Below, one piece after another: positions 16,128 to 24,382 of a stretch of DNA of 40,926 bases (positions are counted from its first letter, which is position 1; each line of letters opens with the position of its first letter). Location: positions 1 to 40,926 of the forward strand of contig JALSOO010000105.1 in NCBI GenBank assembly GCA_026986355.1, given 5' to 3'. The notes beneath the pieces are model-generated. The model was not told the DNA's origin, made no database searches, and saw only the letters and a list, made by a program, of their open reading frames with translations. The translations under genes were made by a program, and so were the position numbers. This DNA is from Campylobacteraceae bacterium (lineage in GTDB: Bacteria; Campylobacterota; Campylobacteria; Campylobacterales; Sulfurovaceae).

Positions 16128-16624
16128 GATACTACTCCTGCAAATTTAACTTTTGGTTGTGGTTGCCCTGTATGGTGACCCAACCATCTCCAACCTAACT
16201 CATCTCTATTTCCACCATAGATAGGGTCGCTAAGTAGTGCTTCTAATGTATAATAGAGTAAAAGAGATACCCAATTTTCTGCCTTTGATGAGCTGTTTAC
16301 AAATGCTCTTAATGCTCTATCTCTCTCTTTGATACTCATAGTTATAAAACCATTCTCTCTATTTATTAGTAGGTCTGCTCCATAGAGTAAAAATTTTAAA
16401 TCACTCTTGACAAAAGAGGAGTGAGAGGAGACCTTTAAAAGATAATTGGTAGCTCCAAACTCAAAAGCAGAGGGAGCTTTTAACCCTTTTGGGAAAAATG
16501 TCTCTTGTACGGCTTGTATCACTTTAAATGGGGCAATATCTATATGAGTTTTACTGTTTTGAGGAAGTAGAGCCAAGGCAGTTCCTGCACCAATAGCTCC
16601 TAGAATAAAGATACGTCTTGTCAT
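16124..16624 (-). CDS. Gluconate 2-dehydrogenase subunit 3-like protein with Tat-type signal
   Basis: A 166-residue small subunit. The N-terminus TRRIFILGAIGAGTA is a Tat-type signal (twin Arg, then a hydrophobic core). The C-terminal DPIYGGNRDELGWRWLGHH is the family's hallmark. In characterised enzymes this subunit chaperones the GMC subunit through the Tat system and stays in the complex. The usual third gene, a multihaem cytochrome c, is not adjacent on either side. The start codon is preceded by AAAGGA, which lies inside a 13-bp palindrome. Confidence 0.82.
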   Translation of the reverse strand: MTRRIFILGAIGAGTALALLPQNSKTHIDIAPFKVIQAVQETFFPKGLKAPSAFEFGATNYLLKVSSHSSFVKSDLKFLLYGADLLINRENGFITMSIKERDRALRAFVNSSSKAENWVSLLLYYTLEALLSDPIYGGNRDELGWRWLGHHTGQPQPKVKFAGVVS

Positions 16625-16625
16625 G

Positions 16626-16655
16626 GTTATAATCCTTTAAAAAAAGGATTATAAC
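16626..16655 (-). promoter_or_regulatory. 13-bp perfect palindrome covering the ribosome-binding site of the GMC operon
   Basis: GTTATAATCCTTT (16626-16638) and AAAGGATTATAAC (16643-16655) are perfect inverted repeats with a 4-nt AAAA spacer, ending 1 bp from the start codon on the minus strand. The arm nearest the gene holds the AAAGGA ribosome-binding site, and both arms contain TATAAT or its complement; another TATAAT lies just upstream (16656-16661, minus). It may be an RNA hairpin that hides the site, or a DNA operator over the promoter. Confidence 0.6.
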
Positions 16656-16693
16656 ATTATATTAGCGATGTTAAATGTATAAGATGTTCCATT

Positions 16694-16780
16694 TTAATCA
16701 ACACTTTTAACACTAATTTGAATATTGTTTAAATTAGCATGTTTTTTTGTAAATAGAAATTGTAGTAGTTCTATAAACAT
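16694..16780 (-). CDS. Candidate 28-residue small protein or leader peptide
   Basis: ATG at 16780 has a strong ribosome-binding site (AAAAGGAG, 5 nt spacer) and a near-consensus promoter 36 bp upstream. The peptide starts MFIELLQFLF, a short hydrophobic stretch, and continues with a basic-polar tail ending SVKSVD before TAA 16696-16694. It resembles no family I know. It lies between yihY and the GMC operon, 69 bp before the Tat subunit, so it may be a leader peptide or an independent small membrane-associated protein. The combination of promoter, spacing and start makes it more credible than a random ORF of this length. Confidence 0.4.
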   Translation of the reverse strand: MFIELLQFLFTKKHANLNNIQISVKSVD

Positions 16781-16815
16781 TGTTTCTCCTTTTATTAATT
16801 TTTTATTAAAAATTT

Positions 16816-16844
16816 ATTCTACTTTATTTTATTAATATTGTCAA
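16816..16844 (-). promoter_or_regulatory. Near-consensus sigma-70 promoter for the small ORF
   Basis: On the minus strand TTGACA (16844-16839) is followed, after exactly 17 bp, by TAGAAT (16821-16816). This is the best -35/-10 pair in the window beside the tRNA promoter. Transcription should begin near 16809, giving a ~28-nt leader to the ATG at 16780. The -35 begins 9 bp past the yihY stop. Confidence 0.55.
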
Positions 16845-16852
16845 TATAAACT

Positions 16853-17689
16853 CTACTTAATCTCTTTAATCTCTTCATCTTTTTCTAGTAGAGAACAAAA
16901 TTTTAGACCATGTAGAAATATAGCCCAAGATATATATATCCACAAAAAGAAAAAGAGTAAGATACTAAATCCTCCATAGATGCTTAGGTATGTTTTATTG
17001 TGCATTACATAAAAGACAAATATACTCTTGGCTATATACCAAGCTAGAGAGGCGATAAAGGAGCTAATCGTTGCCGACTTATTACTGATATTTATATTGG
17101 CTGATATTTTATAGGTGAGAAAAAAGATAGACCAAATAATAAAAAATGGTAAGAGTTGCAAGGTATGAATAGTTGAGGTGACGCTATTTTTATCAAGTAA
17201 CTCTTGAATCTCTGTCGATAGATAAAACGATAAAACTAACATAATAGGTGTCAAAGTAACTAGTGTCCAATAGACTGTAACCGAAGCCCAAAAGCTACGC
17301 CGTTTAGTCTCAAAAATATCATTAACAATATAATCATAGTTCTTAAAAAACATCATAGAGGCAAATAGAACATAGATAACTCCTACCATTCCTAACTTAC
17401 CAGAGTTTTCTATAAATGTATTGATATAATGCAAAACCTCTTTTGAGTGTGTAGGCATCAAGTTCTTAAAAATAAGGGATTGTATCTCTTGATAAATATC
17501 ATCAAATATAGGAAGATTTGTAAAGATAGATAAGACAATAACCAATAGAGGAATAATAGAAAATAGAGTATAAAAACTCAAACTAGCAGAGTAATAAGAG
17601 AGTTTATCTGCAAAGAGTTCAGATAGAAAATCTCTTATAAATATATAATACTCTTTAATAAGTTGACGTATATTAATTTGATTTTTCAT
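16853..17689 (-). CDS. YihY/virulence factor BrkB family membrane protein
   Basis: A 278-residue inner-membrane protein with six predicted helices. The family signature is clear: FADKLSYYSASLSFYTLFSI (about 31-50), then IPLLVIVLS and a late SIYGGFSILLFFFLWIYISW. Members were once misnamed ribonuclease BN; the true function is unresolved. It is a single gene, between the nuo operon and the small-ORF promoter, with 167 bp upstream containing a palindromic repeat. Family call firm, function unknown. Confidence 0.85.
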   Translation of the reverse strand: MKNQINIRQLIKEYYIFIRDFLSELFADKLSYYSASLSFYTLFSIIPLLVIVLSIFTNLPIFDDIYQEIQSLIFKNLMPTHSKEVLHYINTFIENSGKLGMVGVIYVLFASMMFFKNYDYIVNDIFETKRRSFWASVTVYWTLVTLTPIMLVLSFYLSTEIQELLDKNSVTSTIHTLQLLPFFIIWSIFFLTYKISANINISNKSATISSFIASLAWYIAKSIFVFYVMHNKTYLSIYGGFSILLFFFLWIYISWAIFLHGLKFCSLLEKDEEIKEIK

Positions 17690-17790
17690 AAAACTCTTTT
17701 TTTAGTCAAATAATAGCTAAAATCAAATTAAAATTTATAACCAAAAAAATTTTAAAGACTCAAGTGTCAAATGAATTTTAGAGTTAAATA

Positions 17791-17824
17791 TGTAGGGTGT
17801 AGTAGTCGATGACTACACCCTACA
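17791..17824. repeat. 13-bp GC-richer palindrome downstream of nuoN (REP-like or terminator)
   Basis: TGTAGGGTGTAGT (17791-17803) and ACTACACCCTACA (17812-17824) are perfectly complementary around an 8-nt loop. It lies 33 bp past the nuoN stop. No T-tract follows on the minus strand, so it is not a standard rho-independent terminator. Its GGGTGTA core also occurs in the 12-bp repeats beside the transposase relic at 530-553, which suggests a REP-type element. Confidence 0.6.
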
Positions 17825-17856
17825 CATACACGCATAAAGGGTATCACTATAAAAGA

Positions 17857-19371
17857 TTAATTAAATCCAATACCTGACTGTTTAATCATCTCTGTAATTG
17901 TCTCTAAAAGAGGGTCAACATAGAACATTGAACCTACTGTTACAAATACAGCAAGACCGAGAATAGTCAATAGAGGTTTAGAAACATTGTAATAGGTAAT
18001 CTCTTTAGTTACCATATCTGTTGGCTCTTTTAGGAACATATATACGATTAGTTTCAAGTAATAATATGCAGAAATAGCAGAGTTTAGACCCATTACTACA
18101 GCTAACCATAGATAACCAGAGTCAACGGATGCAGACATAATATATATTTTACCCCAAAAGACAGAAAATGGTGGAACACCTGCTAATGATAGCATAAAGA
18201 GTGCCATTACCACAGCACCTACAGGCATAATTTTAATCATTCCTGCAAACTTCTCATAAGGGTGGTCAAAACGTGTATGGTGTACTGTATCTTTGTGACG
18301 ACTAACCCATAACATTGTAAATGCACCAAGGTTTGTAAACATAAAGAGTCCATAGTACAAGAAGATACTAGAGTTTGCTTTGACAGTTGCAAGAGCAACA
18401 GCAGCCATTACAAAACCTGCATGAGAGATTGATGAGTATGCCAACATTCTTTTTACATCTTCTTGGACGAGTGCCATAATATTGGCAATAGTCATAGTCA
18501 CAACAGATAGACAGAGAATAATCTCTTGAACTCCATCAATATTAAGAGCGATAAACATCTCAAAAATTCTCATAGAGACTACAAATGCAGCTAATTTAGG
18601 TACAACCGACATAAATCCTGCTAATGGAGATGACGCACCCTCATAAACATCTGGAGCCCATGTATGAAATGGAAAGAGTGAAAGCTTAAAGGCAAATGCT
18701 ACGAGTAACATTGATGCTCCACCTAAAATCAGAAACATAACTCCTGCTTCGTCCATTCTACTCTGAAGTGCTACACTAATCTGATTTAACTCTAAACTTC
18801 CTGACAATCCATAAAGAACAGCAGACCCCATAGCAAAGAAACCAGCAGATAATGCACCCATTGTAAAGTACTTAACAGAAGCCTCAAATGAGTTTGCTCT
18901 ATTGTGCAGAGCGATAAGTGTATATAGTGATAATGAAGCTGTCTCTAAACCAACAAAGATAAGAATCAAGTTATCTGAACTTACCATAAATTGGAATCCT
19001 GCAACCATAAACAAGAAGAGAGCAAAGAACTCAGGATATGAGTACTCATGGAATCTCTTTGAGGTCAATGCCAAAGGTATAAATAGCATTGAACCTACCA
19101 ATATAGTCACTTGTGCTAGTATAGCTAAACCATCAATAAGAAGAACATCAAAAAAACCATTTTGATACTCAAGACCAAGAACTGAACCTAAATCAACTAA
19201 TAGAATTAAGATAGTAAACATTACATAGAGAGACTTATCTAGTTTATCTTTCATCAAATCTAAAACTAAGATAAGTAAACCACCACCAATTGCAATTAAC
19301 ATTGGCATTAATGTTGCTATATGCAGTTCAGCGAAACCGATATTTACAGGCTCTAATAGAGGTGTTCCCAT
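17857..19371 (-). CDS. nuoN: NADH-quinone oxidoreductase-like complex I subunit N
   Basis: A 504-residue antiporter-like membrane subunit, the most central of the three proton channels (next to NuoK/J/A). About 14 helices; the core motif FPFHTWAPDVYEGASSPLAG and the charged residues of the antiporter fold are present (Glu in the LETASL helix; Lys in VVPKLAAFVVS). Length is normal. The start overlaps the nuoM stop by one base (TAATG). It is the last gene of the operon. Confidence 0.95.
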   Translation of the reverse strand: MGTPLLEPVNIGFAELHIATLMPMLIAIGGGLLILVLDLMKDKLDKSLYVMFTILILLVDLGSVLGLEYQNGFFDVLLIDGLAILAQVTILVGSMLFIPLALTSKRFHEYSYPEFFALFLFMVAGFQFMVSSDNLILIFVGLETASLSLYTLIALHNRANSFEASVKYFTMGALSAGFFAMGSAVLYGLSGSLELNQISVALQSRMDEAGVMFLILGGASMLLVAFAFKLSLFPFHTWAPDVYEGASSPLAGFMSVVPKLAAFVVSMRIFEMFIALNIDGVQEIILCLSVVTMTIANIMALVQEDVKRMLAYSSISHAGFVMAAVALATVKANSSIFLYYGLFMFTNLGAFTMLWVSRHKDTVHHTRFDHPYEKFAGMIKIMPVGAVVMALFMLSLAGVPPFSVFWGKIYIMSASVDSGYLWLAVVMGLNSAISAYYYLKLIVYMFLKEPTDMVTKEITYYNVSKPLLTILGLAVFVTVGSMFYVDPLLETITEMIKQSGIGFN

Positions 19372-20894
19372 TATTCTGCCTCCTTTTTACTAATTATAAT
19401 AGCATCTTTTGTTGTTTGTAACTCTGCATGTTCTTCCATCTGAACCAATAACGCTTTAACCGAGTTATCAATTGGATCAAGAACAGGTTTTGGATAGATT
19501 CCTAACCAAACAACAATCGCTACCAATGGGAGAAGTGCTGTAAGCTCTCTACCATCTAAATCTTTTAAACTTAAGTTCTTTTTATGTGTAACAGGACCAA
19601 AAAATGATTTTTTGAAAAGTGCCAACATATATACAGAACCGATAATAATCGTAGACCCTGCAATAATAGTACCTATAACAGAAACTTTATAGAATCCGAG
19701 TAGGACTAAGAACTCTCCAACAAATCCGATAGTTAGTGGAAGACCCACAGATGCCATCAACATTACACCAAATACGGTTGCATAAACAGGCATTACAGCT
19801 GCTAATCCACCAAATTCTGACATTATTTTTGTACCTGTACGTTCATAGATGACACCTACCAACATAAACAACGCTCCCGATACAATACCGTGAGACAACA
19901 TTAAAAATACAGAACCACCAAGACCTTCAGCATTCATAGCAAAAACACCCAGCATAATAACACCCATGTGTGAAACAGATGAGTACGCAATCACTTGTTT
20001 CATATCTTTTTGTGCAAAAGCTACCATTGCTGTAAAGACAACCATAATGATTGATAAGACCATCATAAATGGTGTAAAGTATACAGATGCATCAGGTAAG
20101 ATTGGTAGAGAGAATCGTACAAAACCATATGTACCCATTTTTAGAAGTACAGCAGCAAGGATTACAGAACCGATAGTTGGTGCTTGTCCATGAGCGTGTG
20201 GCAACCATGTATGGAATGGAAACATTGGTACTTTGATAGCAAAACCAGCAAAAAATGCCAAGAACAACCAAAACTGTTGGTCTGTGGTAAGATGTAGTTG
20301 ATACCAATCTAAGATATTAAATGTCCATACTCCATTATCTAAATGATATAGATATGCCATTGCCAAAAGACCAACTAACATGATTAGTGACCCTGCAAAG
20401 GTATAGAGGAAGAATTTAACAGCTGCGTAGACTCTAGTTGGTCCACCCCATGCACCAATAATATAGAGCATTGGTACTAATGAAAGTTCCCAAAATAGAT
20501 AGAATATTATCGCATCTAATGCAACAAATACACCAACCATTGTCATCTCTAGGAAAAGAAGAGATATAATCATATTCTTCATATTTGGAGTATCATCTCT
20601 AAGAGAGATAATTCCTAAAAGTGTAATAAGTGTTGCCATAATGACAATAAAGAGTGATATACCATCAACACCTAAGTTGTATGAGATACCAAACTGTGAA
20701 ATAATAGGGCTAAACTCTGTAAATTGCATTCCTGCATTGACATTATCAAAGCCTACCCATAACCATAATGACAAGACAAACTCTACAGAAGCTACGGCGA
20801 TACCGTAAGCTTTTGCAGAACGCTTATCTACAACAAAACCAAGAACACCTGCTAGTGCAGGGAAAAATATTAAGATACTTAATATATGCGTCAT
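19371..20894 (-). CDS. nuoM: Complex I subunit M
   Basis: A 507-residue antiporter-like proton channel subunit of the membrane arm. Seen: FYLFWELSLVPMLYIIGAWG with the essential channel Glu in helix 5, then PMFPFHTWLPHAHGQAPTI, and Lys in VLLKMGTYGFVRF at the discontinuous helix. About 14 helices; the ~65-residue C-terminal part ends in a hydrophilic tail rich in Glu. It lies 9 bp after nuoL. Confidence 0.95.
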   Translation of the reverse strand: MTHILSILIFFPALAGVLGFVVDKRSAKAYGIAVASVEFVLSLWLWVGFDNVNAGMQFTEFSPIISQFGISYNLGVDGISLFIVIMATLITLLGIISLRDDTPNMKNMIISLLFLEMTMVGVFVALDAIIFYLFWELSLVPMLYIIGAWGGPTRVYAAVKFFLYTFAGSLIMLVGLLAMAYLYHLDNGVWTFNILDWYQLHLTTDQQFWLFLAFFAGFAIKVPMFPFHTWLPHAHGQAPTIGSVILAAVLLKMGTYGFVRFSLPILPDASVYFTPFMMVLSIIMVVFTAMVAFAQKDMKQVIAYSSVSHMGVIMLGVFAMNAEGLGGSVFLMLSHGIVSGALFMLVGVIYERTGTKIMSEFGGLAAVMPVYATVFGVMLMASVGLPLTIGFVGEFLVLLGFYKVSVIGTIIAGSTIIIGSVYMLALFKKSFFGPVTHKKNLSLKDLDGRELTALLPLVAIVVWLGIYPKPVLDPIDNSVKALLVQMEEHAELQTTKDAIIISKKEAE

Positions 20895-20903
20895 AACCCC
20901 TCC

Positions 20904-22814
20904 TTAACCAATGAATGCAGATATACCTGCACCCAATACTAATAATAATGCACCAACACCCATCCAATTAAGGTACGATGATAGGTTACCATTTTGCATA
21001 CCTCTTGATACATCTCCTGATACATAGATTACTTTTGCAATAAAGTCAACTGTGCCATCAACGATAGCTTTATCCATTTCCCAAAACTTATCTGATGCAA
21101 CAGTATATGGCTGAACAATAAACTCATCATAGAACTTTGGAACATAGTATTGGTTTGCAACCAATTTATAGATAAATGAGTTCTCTTTTTTCTCATTTCT
21201 CTTCCAAGCTTTATCCCCTTTACCTGCATATTTTATATAAGCAATACAGATACCTATTAGAGCTAGAACAATAACGATTGTTCCTAAATATGGAGCTAAA
21301 TGATGTGTCTCATGACTCATCTCATAATCTGGAAGGTTTTTGGTAATAAACTCATGGAAATTATCCATAAACCAACCAAATGAGATAGCAAGAACAGCTA
21401 ATGGAGCCATTGCTACAAGTACATATTTGTACATATCGTGTGGGTGGAAACCTAACGCTTTATAACGCTCTTCACCATGGAAAGTAAAGAATACTTGTCT
21501 AAAGCTATAGAATGCTGTCATTCCTGCTGTAATAACCAAAATACCCCAAATGATAAATGAGCCATCATTAAATGCTGTCTCGATAATCGCATCTTTTGAG
21601 TAGAACCCTGCCATAATAGGAAGACCTGCTAGTGCAAATGAAGCGATACCCATATAGATATATGAACCTCTCATCACTTTTTTCATACCACCCATTTTAA
21701 ATATGTCAAGTTCATCATCCATAGCGTGCATTACGTTACCTGCACCCAAGAATAGAAGTGCTTTAAAGAACGCATGTGCTGCTAAGTGGAAAAGTGCAAT
21801 CCAGTAAGCTCCAAGTCCAGCTGCTGCAAACATATAGCCAAGTTGAGAGAGTGTAGAGAGTGCAACAATACGTTTAATATCTCTAGCACTTAGTGCCATA
21901 GATGCAGCATAGAATGCCACAAATGCACCAAGTGATGCGATAAACATAGAGACACCATGAACAGCATCTAAACTAAATAGAGGGTTAGCTCTAATTACCA
22001 AGAAAACCCCTGCTGTAACCATTGTAGCTGCGTGAATAAGAGCAGAAACAGGTGTAGGACCTTCCATTGCATCTGTCAACCATGTATGTAGTGGAAATTG
22101 TGCTGATTTACCCATTGCACCAATAAAGAGTGCCATAGCAATAGCTACGAGAAGTCCATCTGCCAAATGAGGAAGAGCCTTAAATACTACATCATATTGA
22201 AGTGAACCAACATTCCAGTATATAAGGAAAATTCCTACCAACATACCAAGGTCAGCTATACGGTTCATAATAAACGCTTCGTTTGCTGCCCAAGATGGAG
22301 AGATTGATGGATTCTCTTCAAATGTTTTATCCTCTTTATGATACCAAAAACCAATTAGTAACCAAGAACAGACACCAACGCCTTCCCAACCAATAAAGAG
22401 TCCAGCAAAGTTATCACTCATAACCAAAATCATCATGGAAAATACAAATGCAGATAGGTATGAGAAGAATCTATTATACCCTTTATCGTGATTCATATAT
22501 CCTGTAGAGTAGATATGAACAATAGTTGAGACTAAAGTAACAACCAACATCATTGTTACTGATACTTCATCAACCAAGAAACCAAAAGGAATATTTAAAT
22601 CCCCAACAGCAATCCATGTCATCATCTGAACATGAACGGCTCCATGTTCTGCTACATGTAGAGCCAATGTAACAGCAGAGACAAATGCCACTGCAATAAG
22701 GCTTGAATTAACAATACCAACTAGATGTGTTTTGGGACTCCTAGCAAAAAAGAGTCCAGCAAACAATGCACCAACAAAAGGAGCAAAGAGTGCTATATAT
22801 ACAAATTTTTCCAT
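20904..22814 (-). CDS. nuoL: Complex I subunit L
   Basis: A 636-residue distal antiporter-like subunit with the C-terminal extension that forms the lateral helix along the membrane arm. Seen: FIGWEGVGVCSWLLIGFWYH (helix 5 Glu), AQFPLHTWLTDAMEGPTPVS, and His/Lys-rich loops near 500 (HETHHLAPYLG). Length and order are typical. nuoK lies 5 bp upstream. Confidence 0.95.
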   Translation of the reverse strand: MEKFVYIALFAPFVGALFAGLFFARSPKTHLVGIVNSSLIAVAFVSAVTLALHVAEHGAVHVQMMTWIAVGDLNIPFGFLVDEVSVTMMLVVTLVSTIVHIYSTGYMNHDKGYNRFFSYLSAFVFSMMILVMSDNFAGLFIGWEGVGVCSWLLIGFWYHKEDKTFEENPSISPSWAANEAFIMNRIADLGMLVGIFLIYWNVGSLQYDVVFKALPHLADGLLVAIAMALFIGAMGKSAQFPLHTWLTDAMEGPTPVSALIHAATMVTAGVFLVIRANPLFSLDAVHGVSMFIASLGAFVAFYAASMALSARDIKRIVALSTLSQLGYMFAAAGLGAYWIALFHLAAHAFFKALLFLGAGNVMHAMDDELDIFKMGGMKKVMRGSYIYMGIASFALAGLPIMAGFYSKDAIIETAFNDGSFIIWGILVITAGMTAFYSFRQVFFTFHGEERYKALGFHPHDMYKYVLVAMAPLAVLAISFGWFMDNFHEFITKNLPDYEMSHETHHLAPYLGTIVIVLALIGICIAYIKYAGKGDKAWKRNEKKENSFIYKLVANQYYVPKFYDEFIVQPYTVASDKFWEMDKAIVDGTVDFIAKVIYVSGDVSRGMQNGNLSSYLNWMGVGALLLVLGAGISAFIG

Positions 22815-22819
22815 TCTTA

Positions 22820-23125
22820 CTATCCTTTCATTGATGAAATTACTTCAAGGTCTAATGAACCATATCTCTTATGGAGTAAGATTAAAAGACCTAAACCAAC
22901 AGCCACTTCAGAGGCTGCAACTGCAATAATGAAGAATGCGAACATCTGTCCTGATAAATCTCCATAATAGTTTCCTATCGCTGCAAATGCAACATTTACA
23001 GCATTCAACATGATTTCCGTAGCAAAGAAGAGCATCAAAAGATTTTTTCTTCTAAGTACGCCTACAAATCCTATACTAAACAGAATCCCTGAAAGTATAA
23101 GATAATGACTAATACCTATCTCCAT
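22820..23125 (-). CDS. nuoK: Complex I subunit K
   Basis: A 101-residue three-helix subunit. Both membrane glutamates that carry protons are visible: Glu in FFATEIMLNAVNVAF (helix 2) and Glu in AASEVAVGLGLLIL (helix 3). Length is normal. It follows nuoJ after 2 bp. Confidence 0.95.
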   Translation of the reverse strand: MEIGISHYLILSGILFSIGFVGVLRRKNLLMLFFATEIMLNAVNVAFAAIGNYYGDLSGQMFAFFIIAVAASEVAVGLGLLILLHKRYGSLDLEVISSMKG

Positions 23126-23127
23126 TG

Positions 23128-23733
23128 TTAAGCCTCCTCTTTTTTTAGTTTTTCAGCAATATCAAGCTCTTCAACTTTAAGCTCTTCATCACTCACTTCA
23201 CACTCTGTTAGAGAGTAATCCATCTTTTTACCTGCCAAGATAATACCTGCAATCATTGCAACTAATAACATAACAGCAGCTACTTCAAACGGTATAAGAT
23301 ATTTAGTAAATAGAATCATACCTACATACTCTGCATTTTTAATAGAGTTTCCAAACTCATCTACTGCATATGGATAGAGTGCTTGGATATTGTCTCCAAT
23401 AATTGGTGCAGAGAACATAACTACAAAAAGAACAGCCATCAATCCACCAAGTAGAAATACTAATGGTGCATTTTGATGTCTCTCTTTAATATCTTTGGTT
23501 GCATCAAAGAACATCATTGCAAATGCGTAGAGAGCCATTACAGCACCTACATATACAATCAACTGAACCACACCCAAGAAGTCTGCTCCCAAAAGGAAGA
23601 AGAGTCCTGAAATCATTACCATTCCTGCTGCCAATGAACTCATGGCATAAAGAACATTTTTACTCATCGCCGTAATCGTAAACAGTATCGTAGTCGATAC
23701 TGCAAAGACATAAAAGGCTATCACTTCATACAT
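23128..23733 (-). CDS. nuoJ: Complex I subunit J
   Basis: A 201-residue five-helix subunit that couples the quinone site to the channels; VVQLIVYVGAVMALYAFAMM is the conserved helix 3 with its pi-bulge (QLIVYVGA-x-x). The last ~35 residues are a charged cytoplasmic tail with an E/K-rich end (EVSDEELKVEELDIAEKLKK), longer than in E. coli. Confidence 0.93.
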   Translation of the reverse strand: MYEVIAFYVFAVSTTILFTITAMSKNVLYAMSSLAAGMVMISGLFFLLGADFLGVVQLIVYVGAVMALYAFAMMFFDATKDIKERHQNAPLVFLLGGLMAVLFVVMFSAPIIGDNIQALYPYAVDEFGNSIKNAEYVGMILFTKYLIPFEVAAVMLLVAMIAGIILAGKKMDYSLTECEVSDEELKVEELDIAEKLKKEEA

Positions 23734-23745
23734 TTTCTTCTCCTT

Positions 23746-24369
23746 TTAGTACGCTAGAGGCGTTGGTTTAATATTCTCATCAGCATTTGGACTGATTGCA
23801 CCAAACCCATCATACTCTTGTTGAAGATTGAGCTTGTCAATTGGTGTCAACATATCTTCAAAGAGTGAGAAACTAGCTCTCTGCTCTGATGCTGTCTCAT
23901 ATCGTGGACCATGTACGATTGCCAACTCAGGACAAACCTCTGCACAATATCCACAAAAGATACAACGTCCAAAGTTGATGGTATACTCTGAAACCTCTTT
24001 TCTTTGGTTTTCATCATATTTTGTCTCCATAGAGATACAATTAGAGATACAAATCTTTTCACAAAGTCCACAACCGATACATCGGTAGTTACCTGACTCC
24101 ATCAATCGAAGCATATCATGAATCGCTCTATATCGTGGAGAGATGGGTAACTTCTCAAATGGATATTGAGTAGTGTGCATTTTGCCACCAACAAGAGCAT
24201 TTCCCATCTCTCTAAAGGTTACCCAAAGCCCTACAAAAAGCTCTGGTTTAAAGGTTCTACCTACAACTTGTTTAAATTGACCCCAGCCTGTAGTCGGAGT
24301 ATGTGCTAAATCAAGTTTTACGTAATTTTGTGTTCCAACATTTCTGTTTTTAAACTGTTCTAAACTCAT
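23746..24369 (-). CDS. nuoI: Complex I subunit I (2x[4Fe-4S])
   Basis: A 207-residue iron-sulfur subunit binding clusters N6a and N6b. Two full motifs are visible: CIGCGLCEKICISNCI and CIFCGYCAEVCPELAIV; in the first the residue after the fourth Cys is Ile rather than the usual Pro. It carries electrons from NuoG to NuoB (N2). N- and C-terminal parts outside the ferredoxin core are typical of Campylobacterota. nuoH lies 13 bp upstream. Confidence 0.95.
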   Translation of the reverse strand: MSLEQFKNRNVGTQNYVKLDLAHTPTTGWGQFKQVVGRTFKPELFVGLWVTFREMGNALVGGKMHTTQYPFEKLPISPRYRAIHDMLRLMESGNYRCIGCGLCEKICISNCISMETKYDENQRKEVSEYTINFGRCIFCGYCAEVCPELAIVHGPRYETASEQRASFSLFEDMLTPIDKLNLQQEYDGFGAISPNADENIKPTPLAY

Positions 24370-24382
24370 CGTTACTCCTTCC

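Noticed and set aside
16626..16655. Palindrome as a terminator of the small ORF
   Set aside because: The T-run is in the loop, not after the stem, and the next gene starts directly behind it; a regulatory role fits better.
17791..17824. Palindrome as a rho-independent terminator of nuo
   Set aside because: No T-tract follows on the minus strand within the next 15 bases; kept as a REP-like repeat instead.
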